Shown: positions 1 through 10,122 of the stretch, in pieces
How the letters are laid out: every line of letters begins with the position of its first letter
Position numbering within the stretch: the stretch's first letter is position 1
NCBI RefSeq assembly: GCF_029633865.1
Contig: NC_079219.1
Span: 49,799,008 to 49,863,007, forward strand
Direction of reading: 5' to 3'
Source: Lampris incognitus
Lineage: Eukaryota > Chordata > Actinopteri > Lampriformes > Lampridae
DNA length: 64,000 bases
Program-made: the position numbers and the translations under genes
Notes under the pieces: generated by a model
The model's database searches: none
The model's input: the letters and a program-made list of their open reading frames with translations, nothing else
Told to the model about the DNA's origin: nothing

Positions 1-21
1 AGTGAGCGGGCTTGAGACGGT

Positions 22-3003
22 CTATAGCGACCCGCTCCGGCCTGCCCCCCATGTCCACCACAAAGTTCTTGTCCCCCGCCTCCAGGACGCGGAAGGGCCC
101 GTCGTATGGGGGCTGCAGCGGGGACCGATGGCTGTCGTGCCTAATGAAGAGTACCTCGCCGATGGCAGATCCTTGGGGACGTAGGACCGGGGGAGGCAGT
201 GTTGAGACATCGGAATGGGAGCGAAGGCACCGGCAGCGCTCCGGGATGCACTGAGGTGAGAGGCGGCTGACCAGGGAGCCGTAGCATCCGGAAGAAACTC
301 CCCCGGAACCCGCAGGGGCTGGCCATACACGAGCTCAGCGGAGGAGGTCTGGAGGTCTTCCTTCGGGGCCGAACGCAGGCCGAGCATGACCCACGGGAGC
401 CGGTCCATCCAGTCGCAGCCAGTGAGGCTTGCCCACAGAGCGGCTTTCATGTCCCGATGGAACCGCTCACAAAGTCCGTTGCTCTGCGGGTTGTATGCCG
501 TAGTGCGGTGGATCTTCACCCCCAGGTGCTCAGCGACCGCCGTCCAGAGCTCCGAGGTAAACTGGGAGCCCCGGTCGCTCGTGATGTCACCCGGTGTGCC
601 GAAACGGGCCACCCAGCAGCCGATGAACGCTGGTGCTACCTCTGCTGCCATCGTGGAGGACAAGGGAATAGCCTCTGGCCACCTGGTGGCCCTGTCCACA
701 ATAGTGAGGAGGAACGTATAACCACGGGAGGGGGGCAGGGGACCCACCAGGTCAACATTGATGTGGTCAAACCGCCTCTCTGGAACCACAAACGGCGCCA
801 AAGGGGCCTTGGTATGGCGGTGCACCTTGGCGCGTTGGCACGCCACACACGAGCCGGCCCAGGCTCTAACATCCTTTCGGAGCCCAGGCCAAACGAACTT
901 GACGCTCACCAGCTTGGTCGAGGCCTTCACTCCCGGGTGGGAAAGGCCGTGGACGGTGTCGAAAACTCGGCGCCGCCAGGAAGTAGGCACCAGGGGGCGC
1001 GGTTGACCGGTGGAGATGTCACAGAGGAGGGTGGTGTTGGCCGCGTCGAACGTCACGTCCTCCAGCCGTTGCGCCGTAGGGGTCGACCGGTAGTCTTGAA
1101 CGGTCGCGTCCTTGGCTTGGTCCGCTGCCATAGCGGCGTAGTCGAGTCCCAAGTGAACGGCGTTAACAACCGCCCGTGACAGGCAGTCGGCGACGAAGTT
1201 ATCCTTGCCCGACACGTGTTGTATGTCCGTGGTAAACTCGAAAACCGCCGCGAGATGGCGCTGCTGACGCCCAGACCACAGTTCTGAGGTTTTGGCCATA
1301 CAGAACGTCAGCGGTTTGTGGTCCACGAAAGCGGTGAACTGTCGGCCCTCCAATAGGAACCTAAAGTGTCTGGTTGCGAGGAAGAGACCCAGTAGTTCCC
1401 TATCAAAGGTGCTGTATTTGCGCTTGCTCTCACGGAGTTGTTTACTGAAGAACGCCAACGGCTGCCAGCCCCCCCCCCCCACCCACTGCTCACACATGGC
1501 CCCCACGGCGTAGTCGGAGGCATCCGTTGTAAGGGCTATGGGGGCGGCAGGCGACGGGTGAGCTAGCAGCGCAGCGTTGGCCAGCGCGGTCTTGGCAGCC
1601 ACAAAAGCCTCGTCCATCCCCGAAGACCAGTCCAGCTCGTCCTTAGACTTCTTACCCCGCAGGGCCTCATACAGGGGACGCATGATGTGGGCGGCACGGG
1701 GCAGGAAACGGTTATAAAAGTTCACCATGCCCAGGAATTCCTGCAGCGACTGTACAGTGCGGGGGCGGGGGAACATGGTGACAGCCTCAACCCTGGCAGG
1801 GAGGGGAACGGCCCCCTGTGGAGTGATGTGGTGCCCGAGGAAGGTGATGGACGACTCCCCGAACTGACACTTAGCTGGGTTGATGATGAGGCCGTGTTCG
1901 CTGAGCCTGTCGAACAGCTGTCTGAGGTGCGTCATGTGTTCCTCCGCCGACGCGCTGGCCACGAGGATGTCATCTAAGTACACAAACAAAAATGGCATGT
2001 CGCGGAGCACAGAATCCATAAGGCGCTGAAACGTCTGCGCCGCCCCTTTAAGGCCGAAAGGCATACGTAAAAACTCAAAGAGCCCAAAGGGTGTGATGAC
2101 AGCCGTTTTTGGGACATCCAGTGGGTGGACCGGCACTTGGTGATACCCCCGCACTAAGTCGATTTTGGAATAGATGGCAGCGCCCGCCAGGTGGGTAGAG
2201 AAATCTTGTATGTGCAGTATGGGGTACCGGTCGGGGGTCGTGGCATTGTTTAGGCGACGGTAGTCCCCGCACGGGCGCCAACCCCCGTCGGCCTTAGTAA
2301 CCATGTGAAGAGGGGAAGCCCACGGGCTGTCAGAACGGCGGACAATGCCGAGGCGCTCCATAGTCGAAAACTCCTCCCTGGCTATCGCGAGCTTGGCCGA
2401 GTCGAGGCGTCGGGCCCGGGCGTAAACTGGGGGGCCCACTGTGGTGATATGATGTTCCACGCTGTGCTTGGCTACCGCCGAGGAGAAGGTGGGTGTGGTG
2501 AGCTCGGGGAAATTTGCGAGCAGGCGTTGGTATGGATCCCCGGTGGAGAGTGTGTTAGCGAGGCACAGCGCTCCAGCCCCCCCAAGCGTGCAGGGGTATG
2601 ACGCAAAAGAGACGGCATCAATCACGCGACAGTTTTTAACATCCACCAGCAGGTTGAAAGCACAGAGGAAATCCGCACCTAGAAGCGAGGTGGATACAGA
2701 AGCCATCACAAAGTCCCAGCCGAAACGTCGGCCGCCATAACACACGTCCACATGTCTGATACCGTACGTCCGAATGGACGTGCCGTTGGCGGCGTCCATC
2801 TGGGGGCCGTGACTGTCGGTCATCGTGTCCACAGCTTGTGCTGGTAGTATGCTGCGTTGAGCGCCAGAGTCAACCAGCAGCCGCCGGCCCGACAAGGAGT
2901 CTCTGATGAACAACAGCTTGCAGTCACGGCCGGCGCCCATAGCCGTTAACGAGCACCGGCCTTGGCGTTTCCCTGAACCCTGTAACTGCAGGGTTTGCGA
3001 CAC
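22..3003 (-). CDS. Pol polyprotein (protease, RT, RNase H, integrase) of gypsy element 1
   Basis: This is a 993-residue open frame. The protease motif VDSG is near residues 45-48. The RT has the YLDD catalytic box at 342-345. RNase H starts near TTDASDYA at 492. The integrase has an HHCC zinc site (H685, H689, C719, C722) and a catalytic triad at about D751, D810 and E846. Pol makes and inserts the cDNA. No ATG start is expected; it is probably reached by -1 frameshifting at 2973-2967, so 3003 is only the first Met in the frame. The last 70 or so residues look out of frame: the usual C-terminal DRLKPAH motif is present at about 2-28 in another frame, so an indel lies roughly between 150 and 290. 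Confidence 0.9.
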   Translation of the reverse strand: MSQTLQLQGSGKRQGRCSLTAMGAGRDCKLLFIRDSLSGRRLLVDSGAQRSILPAQAVDTMTDSHGPQMDAANGTSIRTYGIRHVDVCYGGRRFGWDFVMASVSTSLLGADFLCAFNLLVDVKNCRVIDAVSFASYPCTLGGAGALCLANTLSTGDPYQRLLANFPELTTPTFSSAVAKHSVEHHITTVGPPVYARARRLDSAKLAIAREEFSTMERLGIVRRSDSPWASPLHMVTKADGGWRPCGDYRRLNNATTPDRYPILHIQDFSTHLAGAAIYSKIDLVRGYHQVPVHPLDVPKTAVITPFGLFEFLRMPFGLKGAAQTFQRLMDSVLRDMPFLFVYLDDILVASASAEEHMTHLRQLFDRLSEHGLIINPAKCQFGESSITFLGHHITPQGAVPLPARVEAVTMFPRPRTVQSLQEFLGMVNFYNRFLPRAAHIMRPLYEALRGKKSKDELDWSSGMDEAFVAAKTALANAALLAHPSPAAPIALTTDASDYAVGAMCEQWVGGGGWQPLAFFSKQLRESKRKYSTFDRELLGLFLATRHFRFLLEGRQFTAFVDHKPLTFCMAKTSELWSGRQQRHLAAVFEFTTDIQHVSGKDNFVADCLSRAVVNAVHLGLDYAAMAADQAKDATVQDYRSTPTAQRLEDVTFDAANTTLLCDISTGQPRPLVPTSWRRRVFDTVHGLSHPGVKASTKLVSVKFVWPGLRKDVRAWAGSCVACQRAKVHRHTKAPLAPFVVPERRFDHINVDLVGPLPPSRGYTFLLTIVDRATRWPEAIPLSSTMAAEVAPAFIGCWVARFGTPGDITSDRGSQFTSELWTAVAEHLGVKIHRTTAYNPQSNGLCERFHRDMKAALWASLTGCDWMDRLPWVMLGLRSAPKEDLQTSSAELVYGQPLRVPGEFLPDATAPWSAASHLSASRSAAGAFAPIPMSQHCLPRSYVPKDLPSARYSSLGTTAIGPRCSPHTTGPSASWRRGTRTLWWTWGAGRSGSL
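2928..2973 (-). promoter_or_regulatory. -1 ribosomal frameshift signal between gag and pol
   Basis: The minus strand has the slippery heptamer GGGAAAC at 2973-2967. It is correctly phased: gag reads GGA AAC (codon starts 2972 and 2969) and the pol frame reads GGG AAA (starts 2973 and 2970). Five nt later a 9-bp stem can form between 2961-2953 and 2936-2928 (GC-rich, one U-G pair) with a 16-nt loop containing the gag stop codon. Heptamer, spacer and stem match the known rule for -1 frameshifting. The stem was paired by eye only. Confidence 0.8.
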
Positions 3004-3695
3004 CGTTTTGCTTTTGCCCCAAACCTGGCATGGTAATAACAGAGCCCGTCGTCAGGTTGGCGGCGGGCTGTCACCGCAGCCGCGGTGTCCATATAGTCGT
3101 ACACAGGTGGTGGTGGGGCGGTCTGGTGGGGTAGCAGGGCATGCACAAACTGTTGCCGGTTGGCCAGGAAAACCCTGTCTGCTTCAGCAGCCAGAGAACG
3201 GTAGTCCTTGGAGGCGGCGAGAGGAGAACTGGCCAGTGCTGTGCGTACAGGTGCGGGGAGCTGCCTCAGAAAAATGTGTGTGAAAAGAAAGGCCGGATCA
3301 GCCGATCCCAGCACAGACAGCATTTTTTCCATTAACTCAGACGGTTTGCCGTCGCCGAGGCCATTCGGGGACAGTAAACGGTCTGCCTTCTCCAGCTCCG
3401 ACAGTTCAAATAGTTTCAGGAGGAATGTCTTTATAGCATCGTACTTGCCAGCAGCTGGCGGAGCTTCCAGCAGCGTCATTGCTCGCGCCGTTGTCGATGC
3501 GTCTAACGCCGCCACTACGTGGAAGTACTGCATTGCATCCTGCGTTATCCCTCTCAGATGGAACTGGGCTTCCACATGTTGAAACCACGGCCGTGGATTA
3601 TGCTGCCAAAAGTCGGGTAGCTTCACAGTAGCGGTGTAAATGCTAGCGTTAGCAATAGCCATGTTGTTAGCACCGGCGTCGTCGTTGTCAGACAT
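2946..3695 (-). CDS. Gag protein of gypsy element 1
   Basis: A 249-residue ORF begins 19 nt after the primer site and ends inside the pol frame. It carries a capsid-like helical region (residues about 25-170, with the [12 protein letters not shown] segment typical of fish gypsy Gag) and a Cys-rich tail, [18 protein letters not shown], in place of a classical CCHC knuckle. Gag packages the element RNA into cytoplasmic particles. The start was chosen because it is the first ATG after the LTR and primer site. The last 58 nt overlap the pol reading frame in the -1 phase. Confidence 0.85.
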   Translation of the reverse strand: MSDNDDAGANNMAIANASIYTATVKLPDFWQHNPRPWFQHVEAQFHLRGITQDAMQYFHVVAALDASTTARAMTLLEAPPAAGKYDAIKTFLLKLFELSELEKADRLLSPNGLGDGKPSELMEKMLSVLGSADPAFLFTHIFLRQLPAPVRTALASSPLAASKDYRSLAAEADRVFLANRQQFVHALLPHQTAPPPPVYDYMDTAAAVTARRQPDDGLCYYHARFGAKAKRCRKPCSYRVQGNAKAGAR

Positions 3696-3713
3696 ACTCG
3701 TATTAGTAGTTCG

Positions 3714-3731
3714 ATCACGTCGGGGTCACCA
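3714..3731 (-). other. Primer-binding site for tRNA-Trp
   Basis: The minus strand reads TGGTGACCCCGACGTGAT directly after the LTR. This is the complement of the 18 nt at the 3' end, CCA included, of vertebrate tRNA-Trp as I know it. It would prime minus-strand DNA synthesis. Confidence 0.8.
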
Positions 3732-3732
3732 A

Positions 3733-3944
3733 TGTGGAGTTAGAAAACAACGAGACAGGAGACGTGAGAGTAGACGTAGTCGAGGTAGTTTACTAGCTCC
3801 AACTTTGCATGTCATACGTTCGACAACGACACTGACTTGTGTACCGGAAGCGGAAGTGCCTTATCTGACCCCTCGCCTCTTCCCTTAAAGGTACACCGTC
3901 CTCTTAGGTGAATGTCTCTAGTTATATAGATGTGGGTCACCACA
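3733..3944 (-). repeat. 5' LTR of gypsy element 1
   Basis: On the minus strand the block starts TGTGGTGACCC and ends CTCCACA, giving the expected TG...CA ends and a 212-bp length. It sits one base upstream of the primer site. A TATATAA stretch lies near its 5' end (plus positions 3921-3927). The boundary is inferred from termini and primer site because the second LTR is not in the window. Confidence 0.75.
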
Positions 3945-4085
3945 ACTTACCATTTCATCCTGGTTGTCCGGCTCCTGTCATTTCTCAGTCCAGTTAATCA
4001 CGACTCCTATGAACCTAGTAAAGAGGTGTACTTACCCTATGGTTACTACTACTTACCTTAGATGGTTATTAATCATCCTTGCAGG

Positions 4086-4474
4086 TTATTCCTTATCCAA
4101 GTGGGTAACAATAACATCAACGAACACCTTGTCCAATATATCGAAGCTCTTTATAACGATTCGAGAAGCACTGTTAGTGGACAGCACATTCAGCGACTTT
4201 TTCACTGCAACAGTAGGAGTGCAACAACGTTGTTTGCTGTCACTGTGCCTTTTCAATGTATTCCTTGAAGAGATCGTCACCAACGCTATGGAGGGTTTTG
4301 AACCAACTCTCACAATCGGCGGAAGAAAAATCACCAACCTTCGCTTTGCAGATGACATAGACCTAATCGCCAGTAACAGGGAAGAACTGGCTGAAACAAC
4401 CAGAACAAGGCGGCTAAGGACATGGGTATGTTAATCAGTACTCAAAAAAGCAAAATCATGACGACAAAAGATCC
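4086..4474 (+). pseudogene. Non-LTR (LINE) reverse transcriptase fragment
   Basis: Plus-strand translation shows a decayed RT core: a VGVQQRCLLSLCLFN block (normally GVRQGCLLSP), then an FLEEI segment, GGRKITNLRFADDID with the FADD catalytic box, and a change of frame near 4420. It stops at the assembly gap. The motif style resembles the LINE group also represented at 60290-61430. It is a 5'- and 3'-incomplete dead copy. Confidence 0.75.
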
Positions 4475-4674
4475 NNNNNNNNNNNNNNNNNNNNNNNNNN
4501 NNNNNNNNNNNNNNNNNNNNNNNNNNNNNNNNNNNNNNNNNNNNNNNNNNNNNNNNNNNNNNNNNNNNNNNNNNNNNNNNNNNNNNNNNNNNNNNNNNNN
4601 NNNNNNNNNNNNNNNNNNNNNNNNNNNNNNNNNNNNNNNNNNNNNNNNNNNNNNNNNNNNNNNNNNNNNNNNNN
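4475..4674. other. Assembly gap of 200 N
   Basis: Exactly 200 undetermined bases. The size is probably a placeholder, so the LINE on the left and the Tc1 end on the right may be further apart than shown. Confidence 0.99.
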
Positions 4675-4892
4675 ATGTGGTGGACCGGGAGATTCGCATC
4701 ACGGATGTGCAGCCGACAAATCTGCAGCAACTGCGTGATGCTATCATGTCAATATGGACCAAACTCTCTGAGGAATGTTTCCAGTACCTTGTTGAATCTA
4801 TGCCACGAAGGATTAAGGCAGTTCTGAAGGTAAAAGGGGGTCCAACCGGTACTAGCAAGGTGTACCTAATAAAGTGGCCAGTGAGTGTATAT
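4675..4892 (+). mobile_element. 3' end of a Tc1-like transposon
   Basis: The sequence is the transposase C-terminus (VVDREIRI through RRIKAVLK) followed by the terminal repeat CCTAATAAAGTGGCC and GTGAGTGTATA. It is nearly identical to the full copy at 21105-22331 but in the opposite orientation. The rest is lost in the gap. Confidence 0.9.
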
Positions 4893-5681
4893 ATATATAT
4901 ATGGGTAAATGTATGGAACCACTCTAGTAACTGACATTTGCATCTACAACAAGTTATAGCAGTCATGTTATTATCATGAAAACATTTGATTGATTTGCAT
5001 GCGAACATGATGAACAAGAGAAAGAAGAAACCCATAAAGCCGTTAATGAGGCTGAAAGAGGAAACTTCACATGTGCAGTTGCTGGAAAGTGAGACTGAGA
5101 GTACAGCAGACTATGGGTGAACGTTACATGATTATTTTTTTTAAACCTTTATTCAGTTTCAGTCCGGTTACACTTCTAACACTCTTTTTGCTGTACCTTT
5201 TTCCCAGGTGGTTTACAATTTCATCTAGCAGACGCTTTTAGCCAAAGCAACGTGCATCGCAAGCTTTCCTGGCTGAGCACCCAGGGACAAATAACAGGAT
5301 GGGCACCTGCAGTTTATCTTAGTGCAGCAGCCTGTCTGAGGTGAGAGGTGCTGAAACCGCATGATGTTGTGCACAGCCAGCAGCTACCGACACAGGAAAC
5401 TAACTCATAAGACAAGCACACTCAGAAAAGGCCATTTTGCATTTGGTTGCATTAGACAGTTGCAAGCAACTGCGTTGAGTAAATTCTGATTTCTTGAGCT
5501 CCTATTAATAAATCAATTAACAAATCAATTACCAAATTTACCTTATTTCCCCTCGGGGGTGAATAACTTATTCTGGTTCTGAATAAATCAAGTTGCTTAG
5601 AAGTTATTTAACACAGCTGCATGGAGCCTCTTGACATAACATTTAAGTAAACCCAATATTTCCTTCTTTTTTTTCTTTTAG
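4893..5681. other. No supported gene; weak dispersed-repeat piece
   Basis: A short TA run follows the Tc1 end. Bases 5215-5262 contain TAGCAGACGCTTTTAGCCAAA, resembling a dispersed piece seen in many fish genomes. An open stretch ending at a possible GTGAAC donor (about 5030-5117) was noted but has no clear acceptor. Nothing else is recognised. Confidence 0.4.
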
Positions 5682-5847
5682 TGCACAACGATCTGTACAC
5701 ACTGCATTATCACATAGATGCACACGGGGAAAGCGGGTTTAAAGGTCACAGAGTTGATCGGGAGGGGCTCGTCTTTGGGTTTTCTGCAGGACCTCTTGTC
5801 ATTTTCATTTTGGCTGCTGTATTTGCCTTCAACAAAAGCACTGAGTA
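5682..5847 (+). CDS. Candidate host exon encoding one membrane helix (unidentified)
   Basis: A pyrimidine-rich tract ends in TTTTAG at 5681. The following sequence is open only in the frame starting at 5684, encoding about 54 residues. It contains HIDAHGESGFKGHRVD and then a hydrophobic run FGFSAGPLVIFILAAVFAF that would suit a single transmembrane helix. The frame ends at TAA (5846-5848), which overlaps a consensus donor GTAAGT at 5845. It may therefore be a terminal exon or a 163-bp internal exon. The family was not recognised and no neighbouring exon was found with confidence. Confidence 0.4.
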
Positions 5848-6205
5848 AGTCTTTTCTGAATTTTTGCTGTAGCTGTTGTATTTTCGGTAGCTGAATTTAG
5901 CAGTGATGCATAATGCTTAGTTTGGCTCTTTTAAGAGCTACGCAGGCTGATAGTTGAACTACACAGTCGAGCTCGTGTAACTTCCTCTTAACGAAAGAGG
6001 CCAGCTGTAGTTTTATTTGTCTGCTTTTTGATTGTTTTATCATGTTGACCTAGATTGATGTATTCATAATTTTTAACAGCTTTTTTCATTCAACACATAT
6101 TCATTCAACACAACACAAAGAACTTACAACTTGAAGGCAATGTGTATACAATTACACTTGTTTTAACAGTAATTTACATAGTACATATACATGTACAGCA
6201 CATGC

Positions 6206-6752
6206 TTACTTACACCTGAGGGGGGGAAACAAGAAATAAGTGCAGTAGAATAAAAATACAAATAAAACTACATACAATGAAATAAATAAAAATAAGAATT
6301 TAAAAAAAAGGGGGGGGGACTTAAGTTCTGGCATTGCCTGTATTAAAGGTGACCATCTTTCAGCAAGCCTGTCTGTTTTCAGCTGTAATCTTGCTGTGGC
6401 TCCCTCCGTGACGAAGACATTTTTACCCTGCCTCTCCACTGCGTTATGCTGCTGGGCCAGGAAACTTGTCTTTTTTTGTTTTGTTTTGTTTTTTGCTATT
6501 AAAATCAGTATACTCAGTAAATATTTTAAGACTCTGTCTGTCATACTATCAGGATGTATATCCAGTATACAAAGTGCTGGATCTAGATATAAGTTTATAC
6601 CCAAAACCTGTCTAATCTCCTTTTGGACATTTTTACAGAAATCCAGGAGTTTTGGGCAATCCCAGAATATATGTGTGAAGTCCCCCACCAATCCACAACC
6701 CCTCCAGCATAGTTCAGATGTATTGCTATATTTTGGAGTACATATTAGTATT
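6206..6752 (-). pseudogene. L1-like LINE ORF2 3' fragment
   Basis: The minus frame carries the C-terminal signature HIFWDCPKLLDF typical of L1/Tx1-type ORF2, then a conserved-looking tail (ARLQLKTDRLAERWSPLIQ) and a low-complexity hydrophobic end. Only the last 160 or so codons remain, so it is a 5'-truncated copy. Confidence 0.75.
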
Positions 6753-6775
6753 AGTATTATTCGTCCATAGGGTTA

Positions 6776-6940
6776 GTGGTTGTGTCAGGAAGGGCATCCG
6801 ACGTAAAATTTTGCCAGATCATTATGCGGATTGACAAGACGCCATCGGTGTTGTGCCCTTACAGGGTACCGATGGAAACTATCGATTCCGCTGTGGCGAC
6901 CCCTGGGAAACAGGGAACAAGCCGAAAGGAGAAGAAGATT
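6776..6940 (+). mobile_element. 3'-terminal fragment of an RTE-type LINE
   Basis: It contains GTCAGGAAGGGCATCCGACG, ATCATTATGCGGATTGACAA and the terminal GATTCCGCTGTGGCGACCCC, shared in its last part with the RTE copies ending at 13331 and 18680. It is followed by an ATT/AGT array, as expected from growth of the LINE tail repeat. Confidence 0.75.
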
Positions 6941-7085
6941 AGTATTAGTATTATTAGTATTATTATAGTATTATGCTATAGTATTAGTACTATAGTATAG
7001 TATTATATGTATATGCATTGTGTAGTATTATAGTATAGTATTATACTATAGTATTATAGTATTATTAGTATTAGTAATAATAGTA
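6938..7085. repeat. ATT/AGT simple-repeat tract
   Basis: Irregular (AGTATT)n/(TATAGTA)n array directly at the tail of the RTE fragment. Confidence 0.9.
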
Positions 7086-8008
7086 TTGAAGTAGAAATAG
7101 TATTTTCTGACTCATTTGGCTTGAAAGCAACTGACCAGCTGAGTCCAAACTTACCAAATGTTGGACTCCCACCCAGGATATATGATGTAAGTTCCTGCAT
7201 TTCTTGCTTGCATCCATGCTGTGGATTCCACCCTGGCTTTCCATGCCATTTTGGACAGTTAGTTTTCCCAGCACCCCCCCCCCCCCCAATCAGCACCCCC
7301 CCCCCCCAATCAGCACCACCACCACCACCTATTCCATAGTCCCTCATTTCCATACTCTGTTTAGCAGGGCATGAATGGCTCACTGGACTAATTTAAAGTG
7401 AATGCATTTGGATTCTGATCCATAATGGAGAGCGTACATTCTACATGCTCCCTGACTCATAATTTTAGATATGGATGCAATTGGTGCATCTTCAAGGTCA
7501 TCTCTGGTTTTGCTGTGTTTTATGTGAGCCACCCCGAGCAGTGTGCTCAATGCCATCATTAGGTCTGAGGTGGAACTGGAAGTGACTGCTTTTCAGTGCA
7601 GGGGGCTGAGTGAGTTAGGTCACCTACACTGCCTACACTGCCTTGCAGAAACGTTATAATCTCAGATATGTTTTTATTTCAACCTCTAACATGTTTTTCT
7701 CCAGTTCATAGCTAAAAGTTTCCCATTTTACAGTGGCTGTTTCATGATCCAAAGATGAAGCAAAATCAAATGCAAACGTATTGTGATTTGCATTTAGAAT
7801 TAATAGAAAAAATCAAGCGGGTTCTTCCTGTTACTTAAAATATCGTGGACTTTGAGATAAAATATTTACAGGATTACAGATGCTATTTGATCCAACCAAC
7901 TACTTTAAATTTCAAATACTTTGATGAAAGCAGGCCTAAACACGATAAGTTCACGCTGACTTGTAAAGTATTAACAAATGCATGTTTAAGGTGTGCTATT
8001 GCAAAACT
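7086..8008. other. No gene seen; poly-C tracts
   Basis: Two homopolymer C runs occur at about 7276-7310, then (ACC)n near 7316. ORFs across them encode Pro/Gly low complexity and are not credible. The remainder is featureless AT-rich sequence. Confidence 0.6.
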
Positions 8009-8311
8009 GGCGGCACGGTGGCATAGTGGTTAGCATGGTCGCCTCACAGCAAGAAGGTCCTGGGTTCGAGCCCCGAGGTAGTCCAACCTCGGGTGTCGTC
8101 CCGGGTCATCCTCTGTGTGGAGTTTGCGTGTTCTCCTCGGGTCTGTGTGAGTTTCCTCCGGGTGCTCCGGTTTCCTCCCAAAGACATGTAGGTCAGGTGA
8201 ATCGGCCGTACTAAGTTGTCCCTGGGTGTGTGTGTATGGTGGTGGTGGGGGGGCCCTGTGATGGCCTGGCGGCCTGTCCAGGGTGTCTCCCCGCCTGCCG
8301 CCCAATGACTG
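8009..8311 (+). mobile_element. tRNA-derived SINE (family A), plus strand
   Basis: The head has pol III box A-like GTGGCATAGTGGTTAGCA and box B-like GGGTTCGAGCCCC, followed by the body (GTGTGGAGTTTGCGTGTTCT, ACATGTAGGTCAGG). A short TG stretch sits in the middle, then GATGGCCTGGCGGCCTGTCC. It lacks the final part of the 3' tail. The same family recurs at 14381, 14792, 59632, 61446, 61641, 62730 and 63051. Confidence 0.9.
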
Positions 8312-8319
8312 CGACCACA

Positions 8320-8760
8320 TTGTCACCTTCCAGTCAAATTCCCTCCATGCTGGGCTGTTGGTTAGTCCTGCTTTGAACGTTTCCTCTCATTTTTCATCTG
8401 TTATGATAATATTTGTTTCCAACTCCCATTTTTCTTTGACATCCATATTGTTATTGATAGATTTATGCTTTATACGTTTTTGATATGCTGCCTTTTTTGT
8501 CTCTTCATCTGTATATGCCATTAACAGTTTCTCTATGGTGTCTTACAAAGATTGTCCCATTCCTTGTGTTTCTGAAGGTAATGTCTTAGTTGTGGGACTT
8601 TCTAAAAGTCATGGGCTGGAAGACTAAATCCCTGTGTAAATTGTTCGAATGACTTCATGGTTTGTCCATTGAACACTTGTGCAGTGTATTCATAATTTTT
8701 ATATTCTCCCAAAGTAGTGTGATTTTATTACTGAAATATCCCCAGTTAAGTTATTTCAGA
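8320..8760 (-). pseudogene. Decayed L1-like LINE ORF2 fragment
   Basis: Minus-strand reading gives broken frames with FEQFTQGFSLPAHDF and a QLRHYLQ-like segment, the pattern preceding the C-terminal region of L1/Tx1-type ORF2. Many stops are present. It may be part of the same insertion as 6206-6752, with the SINE at 8009 and other elements inserted between. Confidence 0.5.
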
Positions 8761-8869
8761 TCTCAGTTTGGTCGAGTTCAAGCTGTTCAGCCTTTGAGTG
8801 AAACAGAAGTTTAGTTTCATAATGATCACTCCTGAGCTTTAGTTTAGAGTTGTGATCCAGCTCAAACAT

Positions 8870-9870
8870 CTGCAACCATTTATGCATTTTCTATATTTTA
8901 CACACTTTGCTACGTTTTTCATCATCAGCCTTTATCCATGCATGTAATTTTGTTTTCGTTGTTTGAATGCCTGTTATGATTTTTAATGCTTTTGAGTTTT
9001 TTTTGCATTTTATGATTTTCATTCTTGTAACCTATGTTTTTCCTCATGGATTCTTTTATTTGTAGGGTTTTCTTCATTTTACTGAAGCCTGTTTGACTGT
9101 TTGGATAATGTCAGTTCTGCTTGGGGAATATGTAGTACTTCAGTAACATCTGGACTCATCACAAGGTGCCATGTGAGTATATATACAGATGGGTGGGTGA
9201 CAAATTAAAGGAAAAAACAACATAAAGTGTCTTCGTAAGGTGTTGGGCCACCACAAGCCTCCAGAACAGCTCCAGTGCTCCTTGTCATAGATCCTACCAG
9301 TCTCTGAACTCTACTATCCAAAATATATTCTCTCATTTGGTGTTTTGATGATGGCGGTGGAGAGCGCGGTCTAACATGTCGGTCCAAAATCTCCCATAGG
9401 TGTTCAGTTGGGTTAGGATCTGGTGACTGTGAAGGCCGTAGCGTGTTAATTTTGATTTACATCATTTTCATCCTCATCAAACCGTTCAGTCAGCCCTCAT
9501 GCGCTGTGGATGGGGGCATTGTCATCCTGGAAGAGACCCCTCCCATCAGGATAGAAATGTTTCACCATAGGATGGAGGTGATCAACTCAGAACAACTTGG
9601 TATTGATCTGCAGTGACCCTTCCCTCTAAGGGGACAAGTGGACTCAAACCATGGCAGGAAAATGCCCCCCACAGAATAACAGCGCCCCCGGGCCCCCTCA
9701 CTGTAGGGGTCAAGCATTCCGTTTTTTCCTTTAATTGGTCACCCGTCTTTATATGTCTTTTATGATACCTATAATACCTGCTTTCATCTTCAGTGCGGTT
9801 AATGAAATTCATAAAGGCTCTTAGAGGATTACACTTCCTTCTGTTAAATAGTCATCTGTGTCAGATGACA
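8870..9870. repeat. Duplicated block, copy 1 (upstream of rapunzel gene)
   Basis: The parts 8870-9175 and 9756-9870 align in order with 11590-11863 and 12484-12660. Shared stretches include CATTTTCTATAT, ATAATGTCAGTTCTGCTTGG-like, ATCACAAGGTG, GGATTACACTTCCTTCTGTT and CAGATGACACAT. Copy 1 is split by the Tc1-derived MITE. It could be a segmental duplication or two copies of one dispersed element. Confidence 0.6.
9185..9752 (-). mobile_element. Tc1-like non-autonomous element (internally deleted)
   Basis: The ends are inverted repeats: left GTGGGTGACAAATTAAAGGA, right TCCTTTAATTGGTCACCC. Inside, minus-strand pieces of a Tc1-type transposase remain (an ACGGPTP-like segment and GAVILWGAFSCHG). 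At about 570 bp it is far shorter than an autonomous element of about 1.3-1.6 kb and cannot make transposase. TA dinucleotides flank both ends. Confidence 0.75.
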
Positions 9871-10061
9871 CATTCCTGTCGCAGAAAGAGAATGCCCCTC
9901 CACCATATGTCTGCAGGTTCGTGACCTCTGCAGCAGTCATTATTTTTAGATAGAAGACCACCTTGTCATTGTAACCCATACTGAAATGATAACAGATTAT
10001 TATATTTGTGCTCATCTCCCTTAAAGTGTTACAACAGCTGACATTTTGCAGCTAATATTAC

Positions 10062-10068
<7 letters not shown>

Positions 10069-10120
<52 letters not shown>

Positions 10121-10122
10121 GG
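10069..10122 (+). promoter_or_regulatory. CT microsatellite serving as acceptor polypyrimidine tract
   Basis: About 24 CT units run straight into TTACAG at 10117-10122, followed by a 53-nt untranslated stretch and the rapunzel-like ATG at 10176. The layout is a GT-AG acceptor whose pyrimidine tract is a microsatellite. The donor exon is not identified. Confidence 0.65.

Larger units (their letters stand above)
1..3944 (-). mobile_element. Ty3/gypsy LTR retrotransposon 1, 5' LTR to pol, cut by window edge
   Basis: Read on the minus strand the order is 5' LTR (3944-3733), tRNA-Trp primer site, gag (3695-2946), then pol with protease, reverse transcriptase, RNase H and integrase down to about position 22. 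The integrase-before-LTR order and RT type place it in Ty3/gypsy. The 3' LTR and target duplication lie outside the window, so age and completeness cannot be judged. Gag and pol are free of internal stops over about 3.6 kb, so the copy is well preserved apart from a frame change near the pol C-terminus. Confidence 0.93.

Noticed and set aside
457-1179. 240-residue plus ORF opposite gypsy 1 pol
   Set aside because: Antisense shadow of the pol gene; no domain or codon pattern of its own.
4422-5035. ORFs spanning the N run
   Set aside because: They exist only because unknown bases cannot encode a stop.
5030-5117. Ig-like or other exon (NFTCAVAG in one frame)
   Set aside because: The Ig-like frame hits a stop immediately, the other frame has no acceptor or recognised motif.
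7054-7383. Gly-rich ORFs over the poly-C tracts
   Set aside because: Low-complexity product of homopolymer runs.
8009-8311. Functional tRNA genes at the SINE heads
   Set aside because: Boxes A and B are present but the sequences do not fold as full tRNAs and are followed by SINE bodies.
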